Shown in pieces: positions 50,901 to 59,240 of a stretch of 64,000 nucleotides of DNA. Source of the DNA: Eumeta japonica (Eukaryota > Arthropoda > Insecta > Lepidoptera > Psychidae); NCBI GenBank assembly GCA_005406025.1, contig BGZK01000083.1, positions 620,001 through 684,000 on the forward strand, read 5' to 3'. Position 1 is the first letter of the stretch; every line of letters starts with the position of its first letter. Under the pieces are notes generated by a model. The model had not been told where the DNA came from and did no database searches. It saw only the letters and a list, made by a program, of their open reading frames with translations. The translations under genes and the position numbers were made by a program.

Positions 50901-52813
50901 AGTTTTTTCGTATATTATATAGAAGTTTAAAATAATTTTTCATCATAGTTTGTTTACATTTAATTGTTTTAACTATTTGCCATTTTGTTAGTAGTAATAT
51001 AATTCGATTGTAGTAGAAATTTTCGGACTTCTGATCAAAAAAATGATGTTAACTTAACACAACTTAAAGAAGCCTGATTTTAACAGGTTACGGTTACCGT
51101 AACACGTCAAAATTTGAGGGTGCAAAGTCAGAACTATATGGTGGATTCATTGACACTTCCCAACCAAAATTTCTTAATATTTGCCGAGTGGCTAAAGATT
51201 TGGCGTTATCATGGTGAAAAACCTAAATCCACGCCTTTTCTGTTCCTCAATTTGGGCCGTTTTTCTCTACTTCTTGGTCAAATCTCATCAGCTTTTGGAA
51301 CTAGAGATCCGAATAGAATCTATTTAGTTTATAGTTAGTTTTGTCCTACGGTTAAAGCCCGTAATGAATAACCTTCCGATCTCACCACGCACACATTGTC
51401 AACTTATTGCGAGTTAATCCGGATTTCGCTATAGTCTATGGAGCTTGCTTGCATTTTGAACATGATCTTTGTTGTAGGTAATGCATTTCTCATCACCAGT
51501 GACCAAATTTTTCAAAATCGATTCGGTTTCATTATGATTCAATAGAGAATCGCAAATGAGTACACGATTCGTTCGATTTCTTTCAATAAGCTCGTGTGGG
51601 ACCCAAGTGTCGAGCTTTTTTTATATATCCAGTTTTTTTATGTGGTTAGTCAAAACCGTTTTGTTCTCAAGCCTCGGCGCGTCAGCTATATTATAAAAAG
51701 TAATGTATAATTCTTAACTATCTTGAAGCAAAGATATTTTGTTGATTACAGAATTTATTTCTTTTTCAGTGAGGAAATAGTCTCTCTGTAGGCGCTATAG
51801 GCCATCTTCTTCGAGCTAATGTAAGGAGTGAAAGGGACATAACGAATAGGAGTTATAGAGATAACTCTTGTCTAGAGCTTCATGCTAGGCCTGCCGGTAT
51901 TGATATAGTACACTTCTGGATATTTCTATTTATATATTTTTCAAACATTTCGTTAAACGTAATGGATTTAGAATGCGTCAACTTGTATAACTACGAGAAT
52001 ATTAAAAGAAAAATTTGTTGTATAATAACAATTTTATCTATATAATTGATCGTTTTTTAAATCGTGGGATTTTTTTCAATTTTACTTAATCAATATTTCT
52101 AATGATGTGCTTATATTCATACAAGAATTCATTACGTAAATACGAACAAGAGAAAAGAATTCATTTAGTAATTTACTCGAAAGTTACAAAGGAAAAATGG
52201 AGGAATAATTAGACAACAGATAAAACTGGCGATTATTGCGAAATTGTCCTTATTTGCTCAAATCTACACAGAAAGTTACTTATTACATGGCTAAAATAAA
52301 GCAAATAATGGTGATACGAGTGCCGGCAATCGGCGCCGGCTTAAGGGTAGAGCGAGTGGAGCGGTCGCTCCGGGCGCCGTGCAACTAGGGGCGCTAAAAA
52401 ACCAAATTCAAAAGACAATTTTCAACAAAAAAAAAAATTTTTGATGTTGCTTTTGGAAAGACATAGAGCAGTGTTATCATACTTAAAGTTACTTAATTTA
52501 ATTTAAGCTTAATCTGTGTTGATGTTTGCAATAAAAACTTATTTCGAAAAATTAGCAATTATTATTTTCTTATCATGAAGCTGAATTAGAATTTCTGGAA
52601 AAATAGAGCACTGACTTGAGTTGATGCAAAACAATCTCCACCCTGATAAAAGCTAGGGTCGGCGCTGCCGGCAATCATTGTGAAATGTCGTTTATTACTC
52701 ATCTGAACTCGAATAATATAATTATATGAAATCAAGAAACAAAGTGTTATGTTGCATTAACGTTGCATTCATAATAGTAACGAAAATAAAACAACAAAAA
52801 TGTACTCACCCAT
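36343..52813 (-). CDS. DM9-repeat (DUF3421) protein, 147 aa, four coding exons
   Basis: Exons join as 52813-52810, 42966-42764, 36745-36596 and 36429-36343; 444 nt including the stop, in frame throughout. The protein starts MEWVPTT and ends YEVLCAV. Two DM9 repeats are visible. Repeat 1 (about residues 17-70) has LWVIRARHEGDLVPGK and AAYVPWNG. Repeat 2 (about 78-147) has WIQSSNGCVPAGAVPAG, LYVGRAKYQGSLTPGK, HPSH, YGGQE and YEVLCA. The length matches stand-alone two-repeat insect DM9 proteins. There is no signal peptide or membrane segment, so a cytosolic product is inferred. Family members include carbohydrate-binding lectins and infection-responsive proteins in insects and molluscs; the role here is inferred from that. 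All splice sites are GT-AG: donors gtgagt, gttagt, gtaaat; acceptors ttctag, ttttag, ttcag. No frameshift or stop is seen, so the gene looks intact. Its long introns are packed with transposon relics. Confidence 0.93.
36596..36745 (-). CDS. DM9 gene, exon 3 (second DM9 repeat, first part)
   Basis: This 150-nt, phase 0/0 exon encodes 50 residues beginning VLCASPSMVRWIQSSNG and ending YQGSLTPGK. The acceptor is TTATTTTTAG and the donor is GTAAAT. The motifs VPAGAVPAGN and LYVGRAKY are diagnostic of DM9. Exon 4 follows after an intron of only 166 bp. Confidence 0.95.
37611..38011. mobile_element. short TIR transposon, copy 1 (DM9 intron 2)
   Basis: The left end reads TGGAATCAATCATG, and the reverse complement of the right end is identical over those 14 bases. 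Similarity continues through CAAATATTCAT and CTCCTT, giving TIRs of about 50 bp. The inside includes TTTCTGAGAAAAATAGCTCA and a GC-rich segment near 37735-37795. No transposase frame was seen, so the element is non-autonomous. A second copy lies at 41553-41928. Confidence 0.75.
38855..39715 (+). repeat. tandem array, about 105-bp unit, eight copies (DM9 intron 2)
   Basis: The landmark TTTCGTGAG or a close variant recurs at 38891, 38991, 39095, 39199, 39304, 39409, 39514 and 39619. The last five intervals are all 104-105 bp. Each unit also carries ACTAAGAACCCTTATAATTT, TTTCAATAAAATTTAGAAT, and AAAGGATATTC followed by ACATTTTTAGGG-like blocks. Two weaker, displaced units continue to about 39900. 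The copies are diverged from each other by point changes but keep the period. Confidence 0.88.
39900..41552. other. DM9 intron 2, no feature recognised
   Basis: AT-rich intronic DNA between the 105-bp array and TIR copy 2. Nothing supportable was found on either strand. Confidence 0.6.
41553..41928. mobile_element. short TIR transposon, copy 2 (DM9 intron 2)
   Basis: This shares CAAATATTCATAATCTC, CCGTTTCTGAGAAAAATAGC, GTTACTTTGGCAAAGT and AAAGGAGATTAT with the copy at 37611-38011, in the same order and orientation. Its own TIRs include CATCTTTTCGCAAATATT on both ends (inverted). A (TA)n tract starts directly after it. Confidence 0.75.
41936..41979. repeat. (TA)n microsatellite
   Basis: About 22 uninterrupted AT dinucleotides, abutting the right end of the TIR element. 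It lies in intron 2 of the DM9 gene. Confidence 0.97.
42764..42966 (-). CDS. DM9 gene, exon 2 (first DM9 repeat)
   Basis: This 203-nt exon has the acceptor TTATATTATTCTAG and the donor GTTAGT. It encodes residues 2-69. The first DM9 repeat is evident from GRAVVAGYEGHD, LWVIRARHEGDLVPGK and AAYVPWNGKENFVSDIE. The reading frame is open from end to end, and G+C is clearly higher than in the flanking intron. The exon ends at phase 0, giving IE|VLC across the junction with exon 3. Confidence 0.93.
42967..44759. other. DM9 intron 1, 3' portion, no feature recognised
   Basis: AT-rich intron between exon 2 and the reverse-transcriptase relic. I see no coding signal, tandem repeat or clear transposon end. 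The short open frames are AT-rich chance frames. Confidence 0.6.
44760..45860 (+). pseudogene. non-LTR retrotransposon reverse-transcriptase relic (DM9 intron 1)
   Basis: Conceptual translation with many frame breaks and stops still shows reverse-transcriptase landmarks. FVDYKQAFDMS (near 44844) is the catalytic palm motif A region. SGVKQGDGLSTVIFNL (near 44990-45040) is the next conserved block. A degenerate AYAGNT stands where YADD is expected. Near 45453-45540 lies the typical post-RT segment CEIWTLTQKDELKLALCERK followed by VLRKIFGP. A final block, KPWKDCIEELRNMG, lies near 45715-45752. The 5' end of the element is missing. It sits on the strand opposite to the DM9 gene. The exact clade cannot be fixed by eye. 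Confidence 0.85.
45861..48399. other. DM9 intron 1, middle, no feature recognised
   Basis: AT-rich sequence with homopolymer runs and no gene, array or transposon terminus that I can support. The 99-codon minus-strand frame at 46299-46598 is low complexity and hydrophobic, as expected of AT-rich noise. Confidence 0.6.
48400..48700 (+). mobile_element. tRNA-derived SINE (DM9 intron 1)
   Basis: The head GAGCGGATGTGGCTCAGTGG contains a pol III A box (TGGCTCAGTGG, about 48409-48419). A B-box-like GGATTCGACC lies at 48441-48450. The spacing fits a tRNA-related promoter. The body then passes into two strong hairpins and ends in an AT-rich tail near 48700. The limits are approximate. Confidence 0.65.
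48534..48639. repeat. two adjacent near-perfect hairpins in the SINE body
   Basis: Hairpin 1 has 30-nt arms at 48534-48563 and 48568-48597, with one mismatch and a 4-nt loop. Hairpin 2 has perfect 17-nt arms at 48602-48618 and 48623-48639, also with a 4-nt loop. Only four bases separate the two structures. Confidence 0.9.
48701..50771. other. DM9 intron 1, no clear feature
   Basis: AT-rich intron. The one compositional change is a CpG-richer tract at about 50295-50365, with CGCTGGCGC and CCGTCGGTGGCGG. No coding potential was seen. Confidence 0.55.
50772..50850 (+). repeat. AGGGTTCCGTA dispersed repeat, diverged copy
   Basis: TTTTTAGAGTTCTGTACTTA is followed by GGAACACTTATAGGACTA and TTTGTCCGTATGTCTGTC. 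The same order is found in the copies at 15278 and 55895. This family is common in Lepidoptera; its class is not settled from this window. Confidence 0.6.
51075..51690 (-). pseudogene. mariner transposase relic (DM9 intron 1)
   Basis: Reverse-strand translation gives LDTWVPHELIERNRTNR, ICDSLLNHNE, and ILKNLVTGDEKCITYN, matching mariner WVPHEL and the TGDEKW catalytic region (first Asp retained). Further on come FFTMITPNL, degenerate where HQDNARPHT would be, and NPPYSSDFAPS-type remains near 51100. Frames are broken and both termini are not identifiable. It differs from the mariners at 6.6 and 10.8 kb. Confidence 0.8.
52331..52667. mobile_element. non-autonomous hAT-type element with 8-bp TSD (DM9 intron 1)
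   Basis: A 337-bp element is flanked by identical CCGGCAAT at 52323-52330 and 52668-52675. Termini are CGGCGCCGGC on the left and, reverse-complemented, CAGCGCCGAC on the right, in keeping with the CAGxG start of hAT elements. The left part is strongly GC-rich (GGAGCGGTCGCTCCGGGCGC) and the centre AT-rich, without a transposase frame. It lies about 150 bp from exon 1 of the DM9 gene. Confidence 0.82.
52810..52813 (-). CDS. DM9 gene, coding part of exon 1 (ATG G)
   Basis: The start codon lies at 52813-52811 in the context CAAAATGG, good for insects. One further base is followed by the donor GTGAGTACA. It supplies the first base of codon 2 (G|AA, Glu). The start was chosen because exon 2 has no in-frame ATG ahead of the repeat and begins immediately after a clean acceptor, and the join gives MEWVP, a typical DM9 protein beginning. 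The 5' UTR lies at higher coordinates and its end cannot be fixed by eye. Confidence 0.8.
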
Positions 52814-52839
52814 TTTGCTGGTGAACAATTGAAGCTAAA

Positions 52840-52895
52840 ATAACGTGCAACGTCTCCGACACCAAGCTGCCGAGTAGCGTTATAAAGACGAAATG
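52840..52895 (-). promoter_or_regulatory. possible core promoter of the DM9 gene
   Basis: A GC-richer tract just upstream of the ATG contains CTTTATAACG (minus strand; TTATAA at about 52880-52885). It lies about 65-70 nt before the start codon, where a TATA-type element for a short 5' UTR could be. No clear TCAGT initiator was seen. This is suggestive only. Confidence 0.25.
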
Positions 52896-52929
52896 TACAT
52901 AAAACTTTTCGCAATACAAATTATTGTTG

Positions 52930-54850
52930 TTTCTAATGTGCGTTCTGAAATCTCACATCTTAAATGTACCTAACTTACAATTTAATAAGGATTCTATTCA
53001 ATTTAACACCAATACAAACTAGACACTAATTGATATTGTAAATATGATTACATATATTGTCGCAGCGGGTGTAAACCTTATAATATAAAAAAAAGATCAT
53101 AAGACGATATATTTAAGACAAATTGAATTCGGCTTATGACAATTTGGTTTGCGAACGCACACCGTCTGTCAGACACGTCAGTTCATTCGGTCAGTCGCTG
53201 TGAGGACAAAAGGTGAAATCCGTTGATGTTACATGCTATTCCGAGAATCAATGAGCGCATTTGCTTGTGTTGTACAAATCTTTCGTAGTTGAGTGATGAA
53301 TACAGTTGAACTTAGTTTAGGTTCCGGTCCCCCACAGTAATTCCTAGAACTTTTATTGGCTTATCCTTATACATTCACTTACAAGAACATATTTCAAAGG
53401 AATTTAACTACGTATTTAGTTGAATTTATTTTCTTCTCTTAGTTAAGGTAATTGGTACTTAATTGTTGAAAGCTATTATTTTCAATAACGCCATGTTGGA
53501 ATTTCATATATTGTAGTACCTATAGTTGCTCAAAAAAGTGAAATAATTTTAGAAGATTTTGTTTCCTCAATTCACTATGTGGAATGTAAAATGCAAATCT
53601 TCAGTAACTACTTAATAAAGGACTCTTTTAGATTTCAAAAAAAAAAAAATCCGACAATTATATTTTTCGTTGAAACGTCTAGACAATTTTATATATTTTT
53701 TCAAATTTTTAAATAAGCATTAAGTGATAATAAAAAGATATATATGTGTATCTCACGGTTTGAAATGCAGTTACCAGCTAACAATGTGTTTACCGCGGGA
53801 AGTGCTATTTTAAGCTTTTAATTATAATAATGAAAATACATTCCGGGTATAGGAAATATTTTATATAATAAATCTTTTTCTATTTAAGATTCTTCTTTTT
53901 CAATATTAACATTTTAGAATAATTGGACAAACGAGAAAATATCTTTTACTCTTTATTTGTTCATAACTTTACTATTGTTTATATGAGAATACAATTTTTT
54001 TTTGTACAATTTTGAAAGGCTATTCTGAAACGCAAGAGTCTTGTTTATATTTAATTTGCAGAATCACTAATAGATAACTTTTTCAAAATGTGAACTGCTC
54101 TATTTCTTTTATATCCTTTGGAATAGATTTTTATGGACAAACATATTCCATTTTTTTTTATCATATAAATAAATATTTAAATGATATAAATGTATTGTTT
54201 GCATTAAATAAAAAATTAAAGTGCTACTTTAATGAGTACCCTCGCACGCCTTCGCTGTGGCAAAATGCTCCAGGACAATTTTTTTTATATCATAATAAAT
54301 ACGAATTAGTGTTAAAATGTTTAAAAATCAGATTATACCAACTCGTATCGAATGATTCAATAAACTACAAAGTGCTTAATTGAATATATTTATGGGCGTG
54401 ACCTATTTGTAATTTTGAAATTTAGATGTGTTAAATAATTCTGGATCAACAAAGTTTTCTGCAGATTTGTTTACGTTTTTCTCGCAAAGTAAAGATCTAA
54501 AGAATGTCGTAAGTTGATCAGTTAAGATTAACTTTTGTATTATAAAAAATCATATACGATCGACATAGTGCGCTCTGATCTACAAGTGATATATTGATCT
54601 TATAAGTACTCGCTGTATCATCCGTATGATCAACTAAGTAGGGCAAGAGATAACTATATATATTTAACTAATTATGCTCTCTCATTCGAAGGTCTCTCCT
54701 GTATAGCATACCTATGTGTTGATGTATGTCTATATCGCTTATGTAACGTTATGCTTCGCGTTCACCACACATATCAGCAACTCAAACTTCCCAGGCTGAT
54801 GCGCATGTAGCATTGATGTACATCAATTTTTTTTTTTGGTATAAGAATAC
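52930..54850. other. upstream flank of the DM9 gene, no gene recognised
   Basis: GC-richer at 53150-53230, with CACGTCAGTTCATTCGGTCAG on the plus strand, which has two TCAGT-type initiator matches. The remainder to 54850 is AT-rich, including a chance 97-codon frame at 54090-54383. Confidence 0.4.
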
Positions 54851-54864
54851 GTGCATGCAATTGA

Positions 54865-54995
54865 ACCGAGGGCGGAATAGGAATAAGAATTGAGAGTGAA
54901 ACCGAAATCGAAGTCATGATTGATAGCGTGGTTGATCGATATAAAAGATGAAGGAGTTTATTGTATTTCCAAGCGGGCGGAGCCGCCGCCGAAAG
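54865..54995 (+). repeat. ATCGAR-type degenerate repeat with GGGCGGAGCCGC end
   Basis: GAACCGAGGGCGGAATAGG and GAAACCGAAATCGAAGTCATG lead into ATAAAAGATGAAGGAGTTTA, then TATTTCCAAGCGGGCGGAGC and CGCCGCCGAAAGTTAGT. This is the same layout as at 205-490. Confidence 0.6.
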
Positions 54996-55894
54996 TTAGT
55001 TTGAAATATTTGACCTAAAACGATATTAGCAAGAGTACAGTATTATGTTTGAACGGTACATACTTATTGTACTAGCAACATAGTTACAATCAATAAAGTC
55101 AAGAAACCCTAAAATATCATAGCTTACCGAAAAATGTTTAAGGTATTCTTAAATATGTATTCCAAAACGATGCTCCATGGAATAAGTAGAAAATTTATAT
55201 ATGGAATTCCTAGTTTTTAAATATATAAAAACTGGCCAAGAGGATATCGGATCATGGGTCCTTATAGGGTTCCGAAGTCATCATTACAATAAAATGCACT
55301 ACAGGTGAAAAAAGTACGTTGTTACACTTCTTCCATGTTTCCCGCACAGAATAGTTATAAGCACTTTAGTCGCATATAACTAGAAACTCGAGTAGATATT
55401 ACTACTAAACTAGTGTAAACTAAAGTGCATCAGCAAAAGAGCGAATCTTCGTGGCTTTTACGTCCTTTTATTGAGCAACGCAATTTTTATGCAACAACTC
55501 AAAAACAGTACGTCCGGTCATGTTTAAAATAATTTTTGTTGAAGGTATTTACAAAGCGCTATGTTCATTATTTTTTCCAAAAGTTTGGATATATTGTTTA
55601 GAAGACAGAGGAGGGACACACAATTTTTACTACTTTAGGAGCGATTATTTCCGAAATTATAGACGTGATCAGAAAAAAAATTGCTTAAAAACATCAAAAC
55701 GTTTTTAAAATAACTGACGAAATGTGTTCCACACGTTTATGTTTGCTGAAAAAAATATTTTTCAGCTTCTGTTACATGTGTGGAGTGCCCACTCTAGAAA
55801 TATTTATTTTTGTTATTTAACTACAAAACTAAGTAACGGCTTCTACAAGGCACCTACACTATAAATTTCTTTAATATGTGACTAGCAGTTTTTG

Positions 55895-55982
55895 AATAAA
55901 ATGCCTGTGACATACGGACGGACGGACGGACATGACGAAACTATAAGGGTTCCATTTTTGCCATTTTAGCTCGGAACCCTAA
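55895..55982 (-). repeat. AGGGTTCCGTA family, minus-strand copy
   Basis: Reverse-complemented it begins TTTTAGGGTTCCGAGCTAAA, then AATGGAACCCTTATAGTTTC, then a (GTCC)n tract CCGTCCGTCCGTATGTCAC. It is the clearest minus-strand copy. Confidence 0.8.
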
Positions 55983-56103
55983 AAAGCTGGGGCATTTTTT
56001 GGAATAAATCACAAAATTTTACGGCTGTCCATGCGAGAGAAGTTTTATAAACACCTACCCGTACGGCTTTACAGGAATTGAATAAACAATAGGAATTATA
56101 AGG

Positions 56104-56182
56104 CTGTGACACACCGAAAGACTGACGTGACTGAACCATAATGATTTAGTTTGTTCGCCTTTGGCTACGGAACGCTAAAGAT
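56104..56182 (-). repeat. AGGGTTCCGTA family, diverged minus-strand copy
   Basis: Reverse-complemented: TTTAGCGTTCCGTAGCCAAA, followed by CATTATGGTTCAGTCACGTC. It lies 120 bp from the copy at 55895, in the same orientation. Confidence 0.65.
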
Positions 56183-56654
56183 CTCTATACGAATCTGGCG
56201 CCATGTAAGGCCAAATCTGTATTTTAGAAATTCCTTTGTGTCAAATAGATACAATATCAAATAGAGAATATTTTGTTCTTTTAATGGATAAATTGAATAC
56301 ATATACAATACAATCATTCCATTACAGAGAAACTATGAAAGAAGATGTTTGTAATTTCTTATTTTGGAATGAGTTTCCGTGATCGTGTGATAGTTAGATA
56401 AATAGTGTGTTGCCATAGCTAATACAGCAGAATCGTCAATAGTGGAAATACTCTATGGATATTACGTTTATGCTTCTTAAAAATATATTATTATATTGTG
56501 CAGGTAGTGACAAGCGATTATGTTGTCCGGTTTTATTGCAAAAAGGTAACTGCAATACGAAATAAATAAAGGCTGGCGACATTGAAACGTTTCTCAAATA
56601 CATTAAAGCCTACGACGAATTCGAACTTCTAATGATTGGGACATAGTTTTGTTG

Positions 56655-57010
56655 GACTAGTTTCCGCCCGCGGCTCCGCCCATGGAAATAGAATGTTAAC
56701 TTTTAATATAGAATGATTAGTGCTCGATATTCCGCGTCCGATTCTGCTTTCGATGAGAATTTGTCTCACATTTGATTTCGCTCATTTTCGCTTTTGATTT
56801 CAAACCCGATCTCGTTTTAAATGGATCCCGATTTTGGTACGATACCGCTCCCGATTCCAATTTCTGTACTGACCCTCATTCCGATTTCGTTCACGCTATT
56901 AATTTTAATTTTTATCTCACACCCAATTCAAACCTTGGTACTGTTTCGCATCTCGCTTACTATTTAGGTTCCGCTGCTGGTCACGGTTCCGAATCGAACG
57001 AAGTGAGGGC
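56655..57010 (-). repeat. ATCGGR degenerate repeat with GGGCGGAGCCGCGGGCGG end
   Basis: On the minus strand the order is a hexamer repeat (GGAATCGGGAGCGG, AAATCGGAATGAGG), then TATTTCCATGGGCGGAGCCG followed by CGGGCGGAAACTAGT. The CTAGT finish resembles a Helitron 3' end. The plus-strand open frame 56772-57026 is a by-product of the repeat, which lacks stop codons in that phase. Confidence 0.6.
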
Positions 57011-57026
57011 AAATGCTAATATCTAA

Positions 57027-58260
57027 ATAAAGTTTAGGCTGTACTATAGTTGCCTGTAAGTGAGACTGGAGTTAATTATTTTAAACTGAGTAAATTAAAC
57101 AAACACAATAAAACAAACGAAAATTATATGTAAAGTAATATTCTCTACCTAATTTTTACATATAGTAATAATTAGTTAATTAATATACACACATTAAAAA
57201 TAAAAGCTCCTACCAGGTGGATAATACCCTTTTCATTATAGCTGCTCTTATATGATAATTAAATAATTACTATAAGCATATAATTTTAGTGAAAAACCAA
57301 TGAGAATTATGTCCAAAGTTTTATTGTGACTATAATAATTTAAATTACTAAATAAGTGTATTTTTAAATACAAGTACAGTATAGTCTCCATAAATTATTT
57401 CATTTATAAATTACTTATTTACATTTTTTTTTGTTCATGAACCGATTGGAATGAAATAAAGTCTACATGTCACTGAAAGCTTGCACAATATATCAGCGAT
57501 AAACGCATTCAAATCAGTTAAGACGTTTCTGAGATTAGCATGCACAGACGCACAGACAGACAAAAGTTCTAAAAACTATTTTTTTTGGGCCTCGGTAACA
57601 TAAGCATAAATTATTCTTTTGAAAAAAAACATTTAATATTCTGACATGGCTCGTTTACGATTTTATTCTATGCGTAGATAACGCAGACGAGTGCAATGTT
57701 CTGTTGTGTAAAGTGCGCTACGAAATACCAAAAGTTTGCTATGTATTCTGTAAGATTCTTGACATTGGCTGCTAAAAATAATTAAATTAAGAAATATTAG
57801 TGAGAATTTGGTCAAGTTTCATATAAAGATTTATTATTTATGTAAATTTGTACATACTACTGCACAAAGAAGAAGTAACTATCCATTGCTTGTCGTGAAA
57901 TTTTTATAGGTATTGCCTATTCTATAGGCTTGTTAAGAATTTTGGAGCTTCGTGTAAATTTTTTGAAGTTCATTAATAAATTCGTTAAAATGAAATATTT
58001 ATGAATTGAATTCGAGATCTGTTTGTCCATTCAATACATATATACTAGACTAAGGTACACATCGTGTCGACATAACAAAGACGAGAATATAAAAATTTTA
58101 AAATTCAATAAAAAGAATATAAATACATATATATAATGGTGAAAGAAATTTATCAATAAAATCAAGCTGCTATTTTAATATCGAAAATTACATATAACTA
58201 TTTTGTGCACCAAGCTTGAATAAAAAAAAACAATTTACAGAGATATTGCGGTTGGACAGT
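57027..58260. other. intergenic, no gene recognised
   Basis: AT-rich. A CACAGACGCACAGACAGACA tract at 57543-57563, followed by a T run and GGGCCTCGGTAACATAAG, is the trace of another dispersed repeat. Nothing else was seen. Confidence 0.5.
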
Positions 58261-58269
58261 AGTAAAGGT

Positions 58270-58560
58270 CGAATGGCTATTGATAGAACACGCTACCCGG
58301 GTTAAGGTCAGGACTTGGATGGCCGACCCCGACGCCATTTCGTGCCGTTCGTCTCAAACAAACACACGCCTCGAACGCCACGTTAAGCATTTGGTTACGG
58401 CCGGCGTCATTTCAACCGCCGAACTCGGCGATGTTGACCGGCGATACGTCAATCGTTTGAATGGTCCGTAGCTTTAGGGCCGTTTGAGAATTTTAGGACT
58501 CTCCTTATAAGATCGCCCTTATCGGGCCGCATGTGAGACGCTTATCGTAGTGTGATACAT
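58270..58560. other. GC-rich block, possible conserved element
   Basis: Contains GGATGGCCGACCCCGACGCC, GGCCGGCGTCATTTCAACCG and ATCGCCCTTATCGGGCCGC. A 63-codon plus frame (58280-58471) has no known motif and no splice partner that I can see. Confidence 0.35.
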
Positions 58561-58739
58561 AACACCTCACGAGTGATGTGAGCCCTGTGCCTTATTGCGT
58601 ATCTTTTATGGATCGATAAAAATAAGATAATGGCACAGTCAACCTGACTGTCTACCTGACTGATCAGAAAGTTACTCAACTGTGTATATAAAAAGTTATT
58701 CTTAATAATTTAAATAACTGTGCCGTCTAAGGTTGTATT

Positions 58740-58983
58740 GCTCCACTGCTGAGATATGCGCTCCTACAATCTCTTCATAAACGGAGAGGCTTGAATTTAA
58801 AGTTCTCCCGATCTGGACTAGCACGTGACAGCGGCTGATAACGATCGTTGTGATCACACAGCGGAGGGTGTGGTTCCATTCAACTTAACTATCAGCCAAG
58901 GATACCAAGGATCGAATCAAGTACCATCCAGTTTCAACGCTACGCTCCACGGTCCTAACCACTGGGCAACGGCCGCTCCGTTC
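58740..58983 (-). mobile_element. tRNA-derived SINE
   Basis: On the minus strand it starts CGGAGCGGCCGTTGCCCAGT with an A box (TTGCCCAGTGG, about 58960-58970). A B box, GATTCGATCC, lies at 58918-58909. The head resembles that of the SINE at 48400 (GAGCGG..TGGCTCAGTGG), but the bodies differ. The 3' limit is uncertain. Confidence 0.65.
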
Positions 58984-59029
58984 GTATAACCGTATTATCT
59001 GCATTCGGCCAGATGTTGAAGATGTTCAG

Positions 59030-59240
59030 CGATACAGCGAGTCGGCGTAGTAGATTAATCGGTGCTCTGCAAGGGACCCACATCAAAGCCGCTTCCAAAG
59101 GAATCCATCAAAGGCATTGTCGGAGCGCCCTCCACGCAGGCGTCGTCGACCGCTCCGACCATATTTCATAGAATTCGCCCGTTCGGGCTTATCTCGTTTT
59201 GCGAATGTTGCATTATACATTTTCCCGTTTGACTTTTAGG
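59030..59240. other. GC-rich block with GTCGGAGCG hairpin
   Basis: Contains CATTGTCGGAGCGCCCTCCA and GTCGTCGACCGCTCCGACC. The arms GTCGGAGCG and CGCTCCGAC (about 59118-59126 and 59151-59159) can pair. No coding frame is recognised. Confidence 0.35.
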
